Shown here piece after piece: positions 35,402-44,807 of a stretch of 64,000 bases of DNA; position 1 is the stretch's first letter, and the number at the start of each line of letters is the position of its first letter. Origin of the DNA: Folioceros fuciformis. Taxonomy: Eukaryota; Anthocerotophyta; Anthocerotopsida; Anthocerotales. The stretch lies in assembly GCA_049999805.1 (NCBI GenBank), contig JBNGIO010005880.1, positions 45,391 to 109,390 of the forward strand, written 5' to 3'. The position numbers were made by a program, and so were the translations under genes. A model generated the notes under the pieces. The model worked only from the letters and a program-made list of their open reading frames with translations. It did not search any database and was not told the origin of the DNA.

Positions 35402-36200
35402 TCCCGGTCCGTCCTAAACCCTTCTGCTTCTCCAAAACCTGGAGCAAAGCACTGTTGTCGGACTACTTAAGATTTATAGCCGGGACATCACACCGTTCTC
35501 CAGATTCGAGGACAATTTCGTGTAAGAATAATACCCTTAAAATAATAATAAGTCTTCATGTGACCGTTGGCCCGGTACCTGCTTCATGCTTCCTTCTTGC
35601 ACTGCAGGCCTCGCGGCCTGTCAGTGAATCCCAGCTCGCTCGCATCATCAGCTGCGGTCGATTCTGCTGCAGCCTGGCTTCGTCCAAGCGAGGTGGAGAA
35701 CCCTGCGTCGGTCTTCAGACACGCACGTTTGTGCGGCTGTTGGGATTGGACTCCTGCGGCTTCTGGTGCTCTTCTCGTTACACTTTGAGGGGATTCTCGT
35801 CAAGGACGTTTCTCCGGGGATCCGGTCAAGAGGCGGAGGATTGCGTGTGAATCTCCTTCTTTGGTTGGCGAATTTGCAGGATTAGGCACTGCGGGGAGCA
35901 TCGGATTGCTGACGGTTTGCATGGTGGAGAAGGCGGCTTGGCGGGCGTGGATGAAGCTTCCATTGCGCAAGAGCCTTACGGGGATGGGAGTGGTGTTCGG
36001 TGACCCGAATCTAGGAAATTCACATCGTCAATTGTTCCGGCCTCCTGCCTGACATTTGATTTTACCCGATTCCAGGAAGTTCACCTCGTCAATTGTTCCT
36101 GCCTCTACCCTGACATTTGATTTTCTGAGTGGGTATGTTGTGTGAGGTGTAGTGTAGGTTGTGTGCATGTGGCGGTGCCTTGCAGGAGAGTGCAGTAGGA
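35402..36200. promoter_or_regulatory. Bidirectional promoter region DBP5 / CDC20 with 61-bp duplication
   Basis: The two start codons are 799 bp apart in divergent orientation. No conserved coding block is present. At 36003-36124 a 61-bp unit (AGGAA(A/G)TTCAC(A/C)TCGTCAATT core) is duplicated in tandem, probably inside the CDC20 5' leader. Confidence 0.5.
36003..36124. repeat. 61-bp tandem duplication upstream of CDC20
   Basis: Two adjacent copies at about 85-90 percent identity share TCGTCAATTGTTCC and GACATTTGATTTT. They lie 77 bp upstream of the CDC20 start codon. Confidence 0.85.
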
Positions 36201-38241
36201 ATGGTGACGACTGTGCAAGTCCCAGAGAAGACAATTCGTGGACGAGCTGATAGACAACGGCCCTCGAACCTGCTTATTCCCAGTAATGGAAGAAATCTCT
36301 CTCAGTTTCAGGTGAGAGGGTCATGAAGTTGAGCGTTTTTGGGTGAAAAAATACTGCCTCAGCTGAGGGGTTGCATCTGAAACAGGGTGACAGGTTTATC
36401 CCAACCCGCAGTTCCATGGATCTGGATGTGGCCAATTTCAACTTGTTGAGGGTGACTAAAGATAATGCAGCTTCATATCTAGACGTTTCCTCTCCCATTA
36501 AGGTTGAACTCAGTTCCTAGCCACTGTTAGCTCAACTCTTCGGGTGCGATGGGCGGTCTGCAGTTTTTGTTGATTGGGAGGCATTCGATTTTTGTGCAGG
36601 AGGTGTATAAGCGGCAACTTGCTGAGAATCTGTTGCACGATGTGTCAGCAGTGGACAGCCCAAAAATTCTGTCGTTCAAACAGAAAAATCCTTCTTCACC
36701 TTGTTCCTTGCAAGCGGACAAAGCTGGATTGACTATTCCTTCACCGAAAGCTTTCCGGCACATACCACAGGTCAGTGTCTCTTCACATGCATCAGATGGA
36801 GAGCTGGAGTATCACTTGTCTGATTGGTTGAAGGTTTTTGTTCCTTGTGCAGTCGCCAGTGAGGATCCTGGATGCACCCGAGTTGGTCGATGACTACTAC
36901 TTGAATCTTCTGGACTGGAGCTCCAACAATGTGGTGGCAGTGGCACTGGGCACCTCGGTCTATTTGTGGTATGCTGATAGTGGAGAAATAAAGAAACTGA
37001 TGAACGCATCTGCGGAAGAAGACTTTGTGACTAGTATCGCGTGGGCTGAAGATGGGAAGCATATTGCAGTAGGTCTGAACAGCAGTGAGATACAACTGCT
37101 AGATGTGATGGAAACATGCAAGGTTTGTTAGTCAACCTAGAGACTTCGCTTACATGCTTTGACTGCCTGGGAGCGTAATTGTTGACACCCTTATTTCTAC
37201 ATATCAAGGTTAGGAGCATGCAAGGGCATCGATCACGTGTTGGAAGTTTGGCTTGGAATGGATCAACACTGACATCGGGAGGTCGGGACGGCAACATCAT
37301 GAACCACGATGGTACAGCTCCTTTCAGGAATGGCTGTCGTATTCAATTGCTTGGTTTTTCAACGGTTGCTTTCACGATTTTCTCACATGCCCTATGTGAT
37401 TGTTTCTTCAGTGCGGGTACGAAACCATATCTCCTCAGTTCTTTCAGGTCACACGCAAGAAGTGTGTGGACTCAAGTGGTCCCCATCTGGACAACATCTA
37501 GCAAGCGGAGGAAATGACAACATTCTGTGCATATGGGATGCAAGTTACATCAGTGCGGCAAGACCAGGACAACAGAGCGCGTCCTTCTTGTACAAAATTG
37601 ATCAGCACCAGGCAGCAGTAAAAGCCCTTGCATGGTGTCCATTCCAGCGCAACTTACTAGCATCCGGGGGAGGTACAGCTGATCGGTGCATCAAGTTCTG
37701 GAATATACACACGGGAGCTTGCATCAAGAGCGTGAACACGCTTTCGCAGGTTTGTCAGTCGTTTCCAAAAATGCTCGCCCTTGTTCCTGGTCGCATCCAC
37801 ATTTGCTTTGATATCAAGTTGCCATGGTTTGTTCCGCTTACAGGTTTGTGCACTGGAGTGGAGTCCATTTCAAAAGGAAATTTTGAGCAGCCATGGCTTT
37901 AGTCTCAACCAGTTATGTTTGTGGAAGTATCCCACGATGGTGAAGATAGCTGAACTCAGGGGTCATACTGCCCGTGTCTTACATCTCGCTCAGGTCAGAA
38001 AAACTCGGGAAGACATCAACCAGGTGTTTGTCAAGCTAGTCTGTTGCACCTGGTGCTCCAACTTGATGCTGAATAGACGACGTATTTCTGACAGAGCCCA
38101 GACGGAAGGGAAGTCGTGTCTGCTGCTGCAGACGAGACACTACGATTTTGGAACGTTTTCGACTCACCTTTGCAACATAAGAAGCTCTCTCGCTCTGCCG
38201 GAGTACAGGCCGAGAGGATGTCCACGCGGAGCATACGATAG
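36201..38241 (+). CDS. CDC20: Cell division cycle 20 (CDC20), APC/C activator
   Basis: Eight exons: 36201-36311, 36386-36502, 36600-36770, 36853-37122, 37209-37311, 37412-37749, 37844-37993 and 38095-38241, giving 468 aa. The C-box GDRFIPTR spans the exon 1-2 junction. The following [13 protein letters not shown] and KRQLAENLL are CDC20-like. Seven WD40 blades follow (for example [63 protein letters not shown]), and the protein ends in the Ile-Arg tail that docks on the APC/C. CDC20 selects mitotic cyclins and securin for ubiquitination. The exon 2 donor (AAG|GTTGAA) is weak. The Arabidopsis homologue has 457 aa. CCS52/FZR is less likely because the N-terminal blocks differ. Confidence 0.95.
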
Positions 38242-39677
38242 ATCATCTCAACAAGAACAAAGTGGACCTGGTTGAGCTCGAAGCCTCTCTGTAAATTGTT
38301 GTACATCCTAGGCACTTGAAGTCAGACTGAAGCTCAAGATGGGTAGGTGGTTACGTCATTGCGGTTACATTATTGCTTCTTTCAGAAGCATGCCGCACCA
38401 AACTTGAAGGAGATAGCAAGCGCGCATGTAAGTCTTGTTCGTAGTGCAGAATGGTTTTGTGTTTGTGTCGTTTTATTTCCAGCATTGATAAACAGTTTTG
38501 CTCGTCAGTTGAGACAGAAGATGGCTTGGAAGAGGCGGTTGGATCACTTCCAACCAGCCAAGCCAACCTTGCAGGGACAGGACTTGCTGTGAGTGGTTTT
38601 TTGAGTTCCCGCTTTGTATAATATTCCAGATAACAATGCGAGGGTTTCCACTGCCGAGCATCTCAAAGTTCGTCAGCCTTCTTCTGTCTTCCTGCGCAAG
38701 GATTCCGAAATGGTCCAACTTGCAAAAGCAGCAAGTGCGAGCGCCTGAAGCACCCATTCTCAGGCGATGCATCTTCAGTAGCGTGTCGGTGCGTTGGAAG
38801 GACCAGGGTAGCTTTCTGATCGATTTTTAGTTAGGATAGCTGATTTCCTTCGAGAAACCTCTAGAGAGTGTGCTCTGCAGTTTCTGCAGACTCAGAGCCT
38901 TTAGACTCTGTGCTTTGAGCTTACTTGTGCATTGAAGGTCACGACGCTCATCGCTGATTACCTGTGAGCTACGCTCCAGTCTTCAATCGCAGCGTCTTGG
39001 GAATAAGTCCAGGGAATTGTTTGCAATTGCAGCGCCTTGGAAATAGATACAGGTTCGTTGCCACGCGGAATTCCAGAAAGCTCCGAATGCCGACCGGTCG
39101 AGCCCGGCTGCTGGCCATTCGTGAGAGCTCTTGTGAAGGCGCAGACGAGGAGAGCCCTTGTGAGGCTAAGACGACCAGGTGCGCATCGGAGAGGCCAAGC
39201 GTGGAGACTGGAAGCAAATATTGAACCTTAATTTATAATAGTACAATGTGGGCTAATCGTGTCCAGCATCGTATGTCGTTTACCTGCATTGCGAAGCTCC
39301 AGCCTTCCCCCTTTACCCATTTCCTTGCATGTACTCCTTGTGCCATGTATACTAAAATCAATATGGCAGCACTTTGCATACAACTGATACTTGATAGTTT
39401 TACTCTAGTAAGTAATACATTAGTTTAATGAGTCTTAATACATTAGTTTTGATAGCTCATAGAAGAGAAAAATTTTATGAGAGTTCAATCATGATGATTT
39501 TTAATCGCTGAACTTGTAAAGTACTTAACACTTTCTATTAACTAGCTATTTGCTCTAAGGGACATCCTTCCACCATCTAAGTATTGAGCCAGAGTATAAG
39601 ATGCTAATCTAACTAATCACACTTGTTTTGATCAGAAAAGTTATTATATAATTTTTACTTTAAGCGAGCTATGAGAA
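38242..39677. other. No gene seen (3' flank of CDC20)
   Basis: The region contains the CDC20 3' UTR and spacer. No conserved protein block was recognised on either strand. The last 250 bp before the tRNA are AT-rich. Confidence 0.4.
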
Positions 39678-39749
39678 GCCGTCCTAGCTCAGTGGTAGAG
39701 CGCGTGGCTTTTAACCACGTGGTCGTGGGTTCGATCCCCACGGACGGCG
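39678..39749 (+). tRNA. tRNA-Lys (anticodon UUU)
   Basis: A full cloverleaf can be drawn in 72 nt. The acceptor stem GCCGTCC pairs with GGACGGC, the D arm is GCTC-AGTGGTA-GAGC, and the anticodon stem CGTGG/CCACG has loop CTTTTAA (anticodon TTT). The T arm is GTGGG-TTCGATC-CCCAC. The internal A box (TAGCTCAGTGGTAGAGC) and B box (GTTCGATCC) for RNA polymerase III are intact. There is no intron and no encoded CCA, as expected for a nuclear gene. Confidence 0.97.
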
Positions 39750-40299
39750 CTGTTATTACCTACTGATTTCTAGCTCATCTCATTTTCTTTCTGCCCGCTA
39801 ATTCACCCAGTGTCCCTCCACGTCAAGCTTTCTTCCCTCGGTCCAGGGCAGCCAGTGTGCGTGGGTCTACTTATGCTTCCGCCTTCATCACACCCACAGT
39901 CCTGCTGATAACGACTTTCCCTCTCCCCTACTCTAGCGTTCCTGCTGCAGAGCCTCCCTCGCTTTGCGTCCAGAGGCACTGGTCCGCCTTGGCTGAGGGG
40001 AATGTTCACAGATAAATCTTTCGTGCTAGAAACGCGATTGCTCGTTTCCGCTTCTTTAACCGACAATATTTCATATGGATTCCAAGGCTTTCAAGATTGC
40101 TCGGATGGCAGAGTGACGACAATTTTTTGTCATGTACTCCAGTAACAAACGTGTCAAAACTGTCCAGAGGTCAAGTAGGCCGAGAGACGCCTTTGTCATC
40201 AAGAATCGCGCACTCCACTTGTGAGACCTCAAGGCCTGGACCAGTGGCGCATGGATGCCATGTTTTTCGCAGGACGGGAATCCACAAAAGCATCGACAC
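39750..40299. other. No gene seen
   Basis: Spacer between the tRNA gene and the convergent end of the DAR GTPase gene. No coding block is seen. Confidence 0.4.
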
Positions 40300-42449
40300 T
40301 CAAGGCGCTGGCAGCTCCTGTACTGGGGGGCGTTCCAAAGCTAGCCATCCAAATTTGCCAGACCGGAAGTCGTTGAGCACTCTATGTGCCGTTTGGTCAA
40401 CGTCTCCATTGAACATGGGGCTCAGTTGCTCCAAATACCTGAAGTCGAGCCATCATTGCGGAAGTCACAGTTGGCTCCACACCCACGCAGTACAAGAACC
40501 TTTTCCTAAGATACATCAAAAAGCATGGGTTGAGGAGACTCACTCCTCTCCTGACAAGCTGCCGACGTCAACTTTATAACGCTGCTCGAGGGCTTTAGCA
40601 CCTGAAACACCGAGGAATTATTGTGGGCAGGGTGAGAACAAGGAACAACTCTCACTTCCTGGAGGACATTCACTTGAACCGCAGCTTCACCTGCAGTAGG
40701 CATACGCTTAATCATCTCGATCAGCACAGCCGCAACACCCGCCACGGCGTAAGCTGCCTCTCCGATGTCATTGCATATAGCAAGCCTAGTTGCAGCTGCC
40801 TGATCCAGTATCTTCATGGGGAGTACTCCTGGGGCGTCCAACAAATCAAGATCCTCACCAATGCGTGCCCATCTTGGGGCACACACAGACATTTAATGAG
40901 GAAAAGGTTGTCTCTTATCACCTAGATTACAGGAGCGAAGCAAAGAAATCAAGTTCCAATCCAGACAGTAAAACATACTTCAGATCTCGGGTGACCCCAG
41001 GTCTTGGAGCAGCTTCACATACTTTGCGTCTCAGAAGACGGTTTATTAGAGACGATTTCCCAACATTTGGATACCCAACAACAGCGGCACGCACCTGTAA
41101 ACCACACAGGGAATTAGACTGCGTGAAGTATACACCGCATATGCCAGTTTTGAAGTGCCCATGGCAGCCTCATGCCTCACCGCACGAGGAAGAAGACCTT
41201 TTGATTTGCGCCTTGCATTGATATCTGCTGCCACTGTTTTTGATGTTCGGGCCAGCTTCATTGAACCCTGCACGAAATAGAAGGACATAAATCCACGAAG
41301 TCTGAACAATGCACGAGACAGAAGGACACAAAATCCTCGGAACAAATAACAGCAGAACATCACTCCCATCCTCTGAACTAATAACAGCAGAGCAGTACTC
41401 CCATCCTCTCAACAAATAACAGCAGAACAATACTCCCATCCTCTGAACAATTAACAGCAGAACAATACTCCCACTGCAGCACCATAACAGCGGGACAGGG
41501 AAAGCACTAAAGCCTAAAATTGAGCTCCTTATCACAACAGAATCTAGCGCAGAATTCCACTAGTACCACAAGAAGTGTACTAGATTCACAACACTGTCCT
41601 AGATTCCGTTATGATAATCAGCTCAAGTCTAGGTTCGCCTAGTCTTCCCTGTCCTGTTGCTATGGGCTATGGGTTTACCCTTGAACTTACAGCTCCTCGT
41701 CGGCCATCGGTGAACAACGCAGTCTCACCACGTTGGGCAAAATAGGCAGCCCACACATTCCGGTCTGCAGCGGATATCATGTCCTCCCGGTTCAACACTA
41801 GTATCTTCATCTTGTCCCCTATCCACAAGTCAATCTGCGGCAAGGACTCCTACTAAGAGAAATCCAAACGCCAGAAAAAAAGAACTACAATCACCCATCT
41901 ACAAGCTCATGCTCGACCGTTGGATCCTTACAGACCTCAGGGTGGCAGGTTGACATGGGAATCCTTGCATCTCGCACTTCAATTATCACATCCATTAACC
42001 GCAGCTGCTCTTTAAGTTTCCTCTCCGCTTTCGCAATGTGTCCTGGATACCACTGTCAAGACATGCTCCTCCATAAACCTTCACATGTGCAAAGGCCCTG
42101 CGATCTGGCAAGACGTCAAGCTGTAGATGGTTGTGTACCTGGACAAGACGGGCGGATCTGGTGAGGTAGCCCACATCTGCATCCAAATCAGCCCACTCTT
42201 TATGTGCAGTCGATGCCACGCGGGCTTTCGCCGTAACACGGCAAAGTTTCCATGAATTTCCAGGGCATCTACTCTGCTCAAACATGGATCACGAGATCGT
42301 CAGGAATGGCCGGAGACAGATCACAAAAGCACCCGGGACAGTTGGCGTTGAATCCGTACCTTCGCTGGCGACACCAATTCCCTGAAACGGGAATGGGCAG
42401 CCTCGCAGCTCGATAGCTGTACCACCACCGTCGGATATGCTCCAGCCAT
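40300..42449 (-). CDS. DGP3: DAR GTPase 3 (RbgA/YlqF-type ribosome assembly GTPase, plastid)
   Basis: Nine exons: 42449-42360, 42273-42139, 42052-41936, 41834-41691, 41267-41181, 41094-40979, 40872-40691, 40601-40544 and 40438-40300, giving 355 aa. The GTPase motifs are circularly permuted as in the YlqF/RbgA family: the DAR motif ([10 protein letters not shown]), then G4-like NRED, then G1 GYPNVGKSS, the G2-side PRPGVTRD and G3 [21 protein letters not shown] upstream and [16 protein letters not shown] near the end fit Arabidopsis DGP3 (At4g02790). The first 75 residues lack family conservation and are rich in Ser, Ala and Arg with few acidic residues, consistent with a chloroplast transit peptide. 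The enzyme should assist large-subunit ribosome maturation in plastids. The first exon (30 aa) is the least secure. It is divergent with AP-1 sigma. Confidence 0.93.
41341..41480. repeat. 35-bp tandem repeat, four copies, in a DGP3 intron
   Basis: Exactly four units of 35 bp with core AATAACAGCAGAACAATACT and CTCCCATCCTCTG lie inside the 423-bp intron between exons 4 and 5 of the DAR GTPase gene. This intron is three to four times longer than the other introns of the gene. Confidence 0.93.
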
Positions 42450-42669
42450 GGCAAGTGGACACACAAACGGAGGTTAACTGGACAATCCTCTGCCGACACA
42501 GCTAGCTTCCGCAAACGGCCCTCCTCAAACAGTCGAGGGGGCAATTCCAGCCCTAATATCGTATATTCACGATCGCACAACTTTAACTGAGCTCCGAGGC
42601 ATCTACTGTGGTGACCACACGAGCGCGTTCATCCGGCGCCTTCCAGCTACATCTCTTTGCGAGGACGTC
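42450..42669. promoter_or_regulatory. Compact bidirectional promoter, DGP3 / AP-1 sigma
   Basis: Only 220 bp separate the two start codons in divergent orientation, so both genes must share this promoter space, including both 5' UTRs. No obvious TATA box is seen. Confidence 0.6.
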
Positions 42670-43785
42670 ATGGTAAGTCAATCAACCAGATTGGAGAGCG
42701 GATTTGCTTGGACCAGCACTTGGCGTGGAGGAGGAGCGTTGTTCCATATATGGGGTGTTGTGGAATGCGGCATCCACATGCATTCCGTTGCTTATTGACA
42801 AAAGTTGACATCCAACTGCTGCAGATCCAATTTGTGCTGCTCATAAGTCGACAGGGCAAAGTGCGATTGACGAAATGGTACTCGCCTTACTCTCAAAAGG
42901 AGAGAGCCAAGGTCGTTATCTAACGTTTGAATCTTCTCGTTGCAATATGTCTGCTCCAAAATGGTATGCAGATTTCTGATTCGTGATCTCGATTTCCAGG
43001 TCATCCGCGAGCTCAGTTCTCTGGTCCTCGGAAGGGGACCAAAACTCTGTAACTTTGTAGAGTGGCGAGGCTTGAAAGCTGTGTATAAAAGGTAACTTGC
43101 TGGAGCTGCTAGCCTGTCTTCGCTGTTTTGTCCTAGTGAATCCGAAATCTGACTGTTGCATCATGTTGCAGGTACGCGAGTCTATACTTTTGCATGTGTA
43201 TCGATGCGGATGACAACGAGCTGGAAACCCTGGAGATAATACACCACTACGTTGAGATTCTTGACCGATACTTCGGCAATGTGAGTCTATTTGTTGCTGA
43301 AGTGGAAGGACTCGCCTTGATGTTGACTTCCAGTCTTCTAAGGTTTGGATTCTGATCCTTTGATGTTTGCAGGTGTGTGAGCTGGATCTGGTCTTCAATT
43401 TTCACAAGGTGTGTAACTGCTGGCGACAATACCCTTCAGCTGATGAGATAGGCTGCTGTTAAAGTTGTCAGGATGATGGGATGGTTCAGTTCCACCAACT
43501 TAGGTGTGGTGTGTGCAGGCTTACTATATTCTGGATGAGGTTCTGATTGGAGGGGAATTGCAAGAATCGAGCAAGAAGTCGGTGGCTAGAGTAATCTCTG
43601 CACAGGTGCTGGTCTGGCCCACTCCTTTACATTGAAGGAAAGGTTGAGTCGTGCTTTCAGTGCCTTGTGGTTAGGAGTCAAGCACCACTGAGCTGGTTGT
43701 TTGTGGGTGGCAGGATGCCCTGGTGGAGAATGCCAAGGAGCAGGCTAGCTCACTGTCAAATATAATTGCTCAGGCCACGAAATAG
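42670..43785 (+). CDS. AP19: AP-1 complex sigma adaptin (AP19)
   Basis: Seven exons: 42670-42672, 42825-42911, 43000-43091, 43172-43280, 43373-43408, 43519-43605 and 43714-43785, giving 161 aa, exactly the length of plant AP-1 sigma. The first coding exon is just the ATG, followed at once by a GTAAGT donor. Exon 2 continues with [20 protein letters not shown]. Later blocks [51 protein letters not shown] and [20 protein letters not shown] follow in order, and the protein ends SNIIAQATK. The small subunit stabilises the AP-1 clathrin adaptor core at the trans-Golgi network and helps bind dileucine sorting signals. Confidence 0.97.
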
Positions 43786-44091
43786 ACAGACGGACGTTGG
43801 GCATCCTGCAGGGAATGTGATACGGAAAGTGGCGGGCCGGCCTGCTGGCTGAAGTTGAGCTTGGGACCTGTTTGAGAAACTGCCTGCAAAGATGCTGCTG
43901 ACAGTGCTGACTGTTGTCGAGGGTTGACCTCCACTGGGAACGTGAAGAGCTTGTACATAGCTTGTGATTCCGGTTCACGGTGAAATTTGAGAGTCAAGCA
44001 CCACCGAGCAACCACCTGAGTGAAAGCTTTCAGCGCCTCTTTAGTTTTGCCATGCCGCGAGAGTGCCGAGGGTGGAACCTGCATATACTTC
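43786..44091. other. 3' flank of AP-1 sigma
   Basis: Probably 3' UTR. The sequence leads directly into the 60-bp minisatellite. Nothing else is seen. Confidence 0.4.
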
Positions 44092-44490
44092 GTTGTCCCT
44101 TCCGGACCGCATTTGCAAGGGACGATTGTTGAGTGGAGCTTGCTTTCTTTGTTATCCCTTCCATGACCACATTAGCAATGGACGATGGTTGGGTGGAGCT
44201 TGCTTGCTTTATTGTCCCTTTCAGGACCGCATTTGCAAGGAACGATTGTTGGGTGGAGCTTGCTTACTTTGTTATCCCTTCCACGACCACATTAGCAAGG
44301 GAGGATGGTTGGTGGATCTTGCTTACTTTATTGTCTCTTTCACGCCCACATTAGCAGGGACGATAGTTGGGTGGAGCTTGCTTACTTTGTTGGCTGTTCC
44401 ACGACCACTTTAGCAAGGGAGGATGGTTGGGGTGGGGCTCAATTACTGTATTGTCTCTTCCACGACCACACTGGCAAGGGATGGTGGTTG
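44092..44490. repeat. 60-bp minisatellite, about 6.6 copies, with alternating subtypes
   Basis: Units of 60 bp (59-61) begin at 44092, 44152, 44212, 44272, 44331, 44390 and 44450. Each carries AGGGA(C/G)GAT(T/G)GTTGGGTGGAGC and a TTGTCCCTT-type segment. Two subtypes exist, one with GGACCGCATTTGCAAGG and one with CGACCACATTAGCAAGG. They alternate in the first four copies, suggesting a 120-bp higher-order unit. It lies in the tail-to-tail interval between AP-1 sigma and the methyltransferase gene. Confidence 0.93.
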
Positions 44491-44807
44491 ACACTTCAAT
44501 ACCGAAGTTTTCATTGTTTGGCCTACAAAACGTTTTAAATGTGAGGGGTATTAGCTTTGATGCAGGGCAGAGGCTTGAAGACGGGACAGGACAGTTTACG
44601 CGGGCTTGGCACGTGATGCCGTGTATGATACAGCTCCATTTATGAAGAAAAAAATGCGTGCAGAACACGTTGTTATATACCTACACGAAGTTTGGCAGCA
44701 GGATGCCGGCCGGAGGAATTATCATTTCTTGGCTGCAACTTTGGAAAGACACAAACAGCACGCCGCATGTCGGCGACTTTGCTAAGTGTCAGCATACATC
44801 CAAATTG
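44491..44807. other. 3' flank of the DUF248 methyltransferase
   Basis: No gene or repeat is seen in this 0.3-kb stretch, which should include the 3' UTR of the minus-strand gene. Confidence 0.4.

Noticed and set aside
36201-38241. CCS52/FZR (CDH1) type APC/C activator
   Set aside because: The C-box and IR tail are shared, but the block after the C-box and the KRQLAENLL segment match CDC20.
44063-44538. Overlapping plus-strand frames over the minisatellite
   Set aside because: They exist only because the 60-bp unit has no stop in some frames; no gene evidence.
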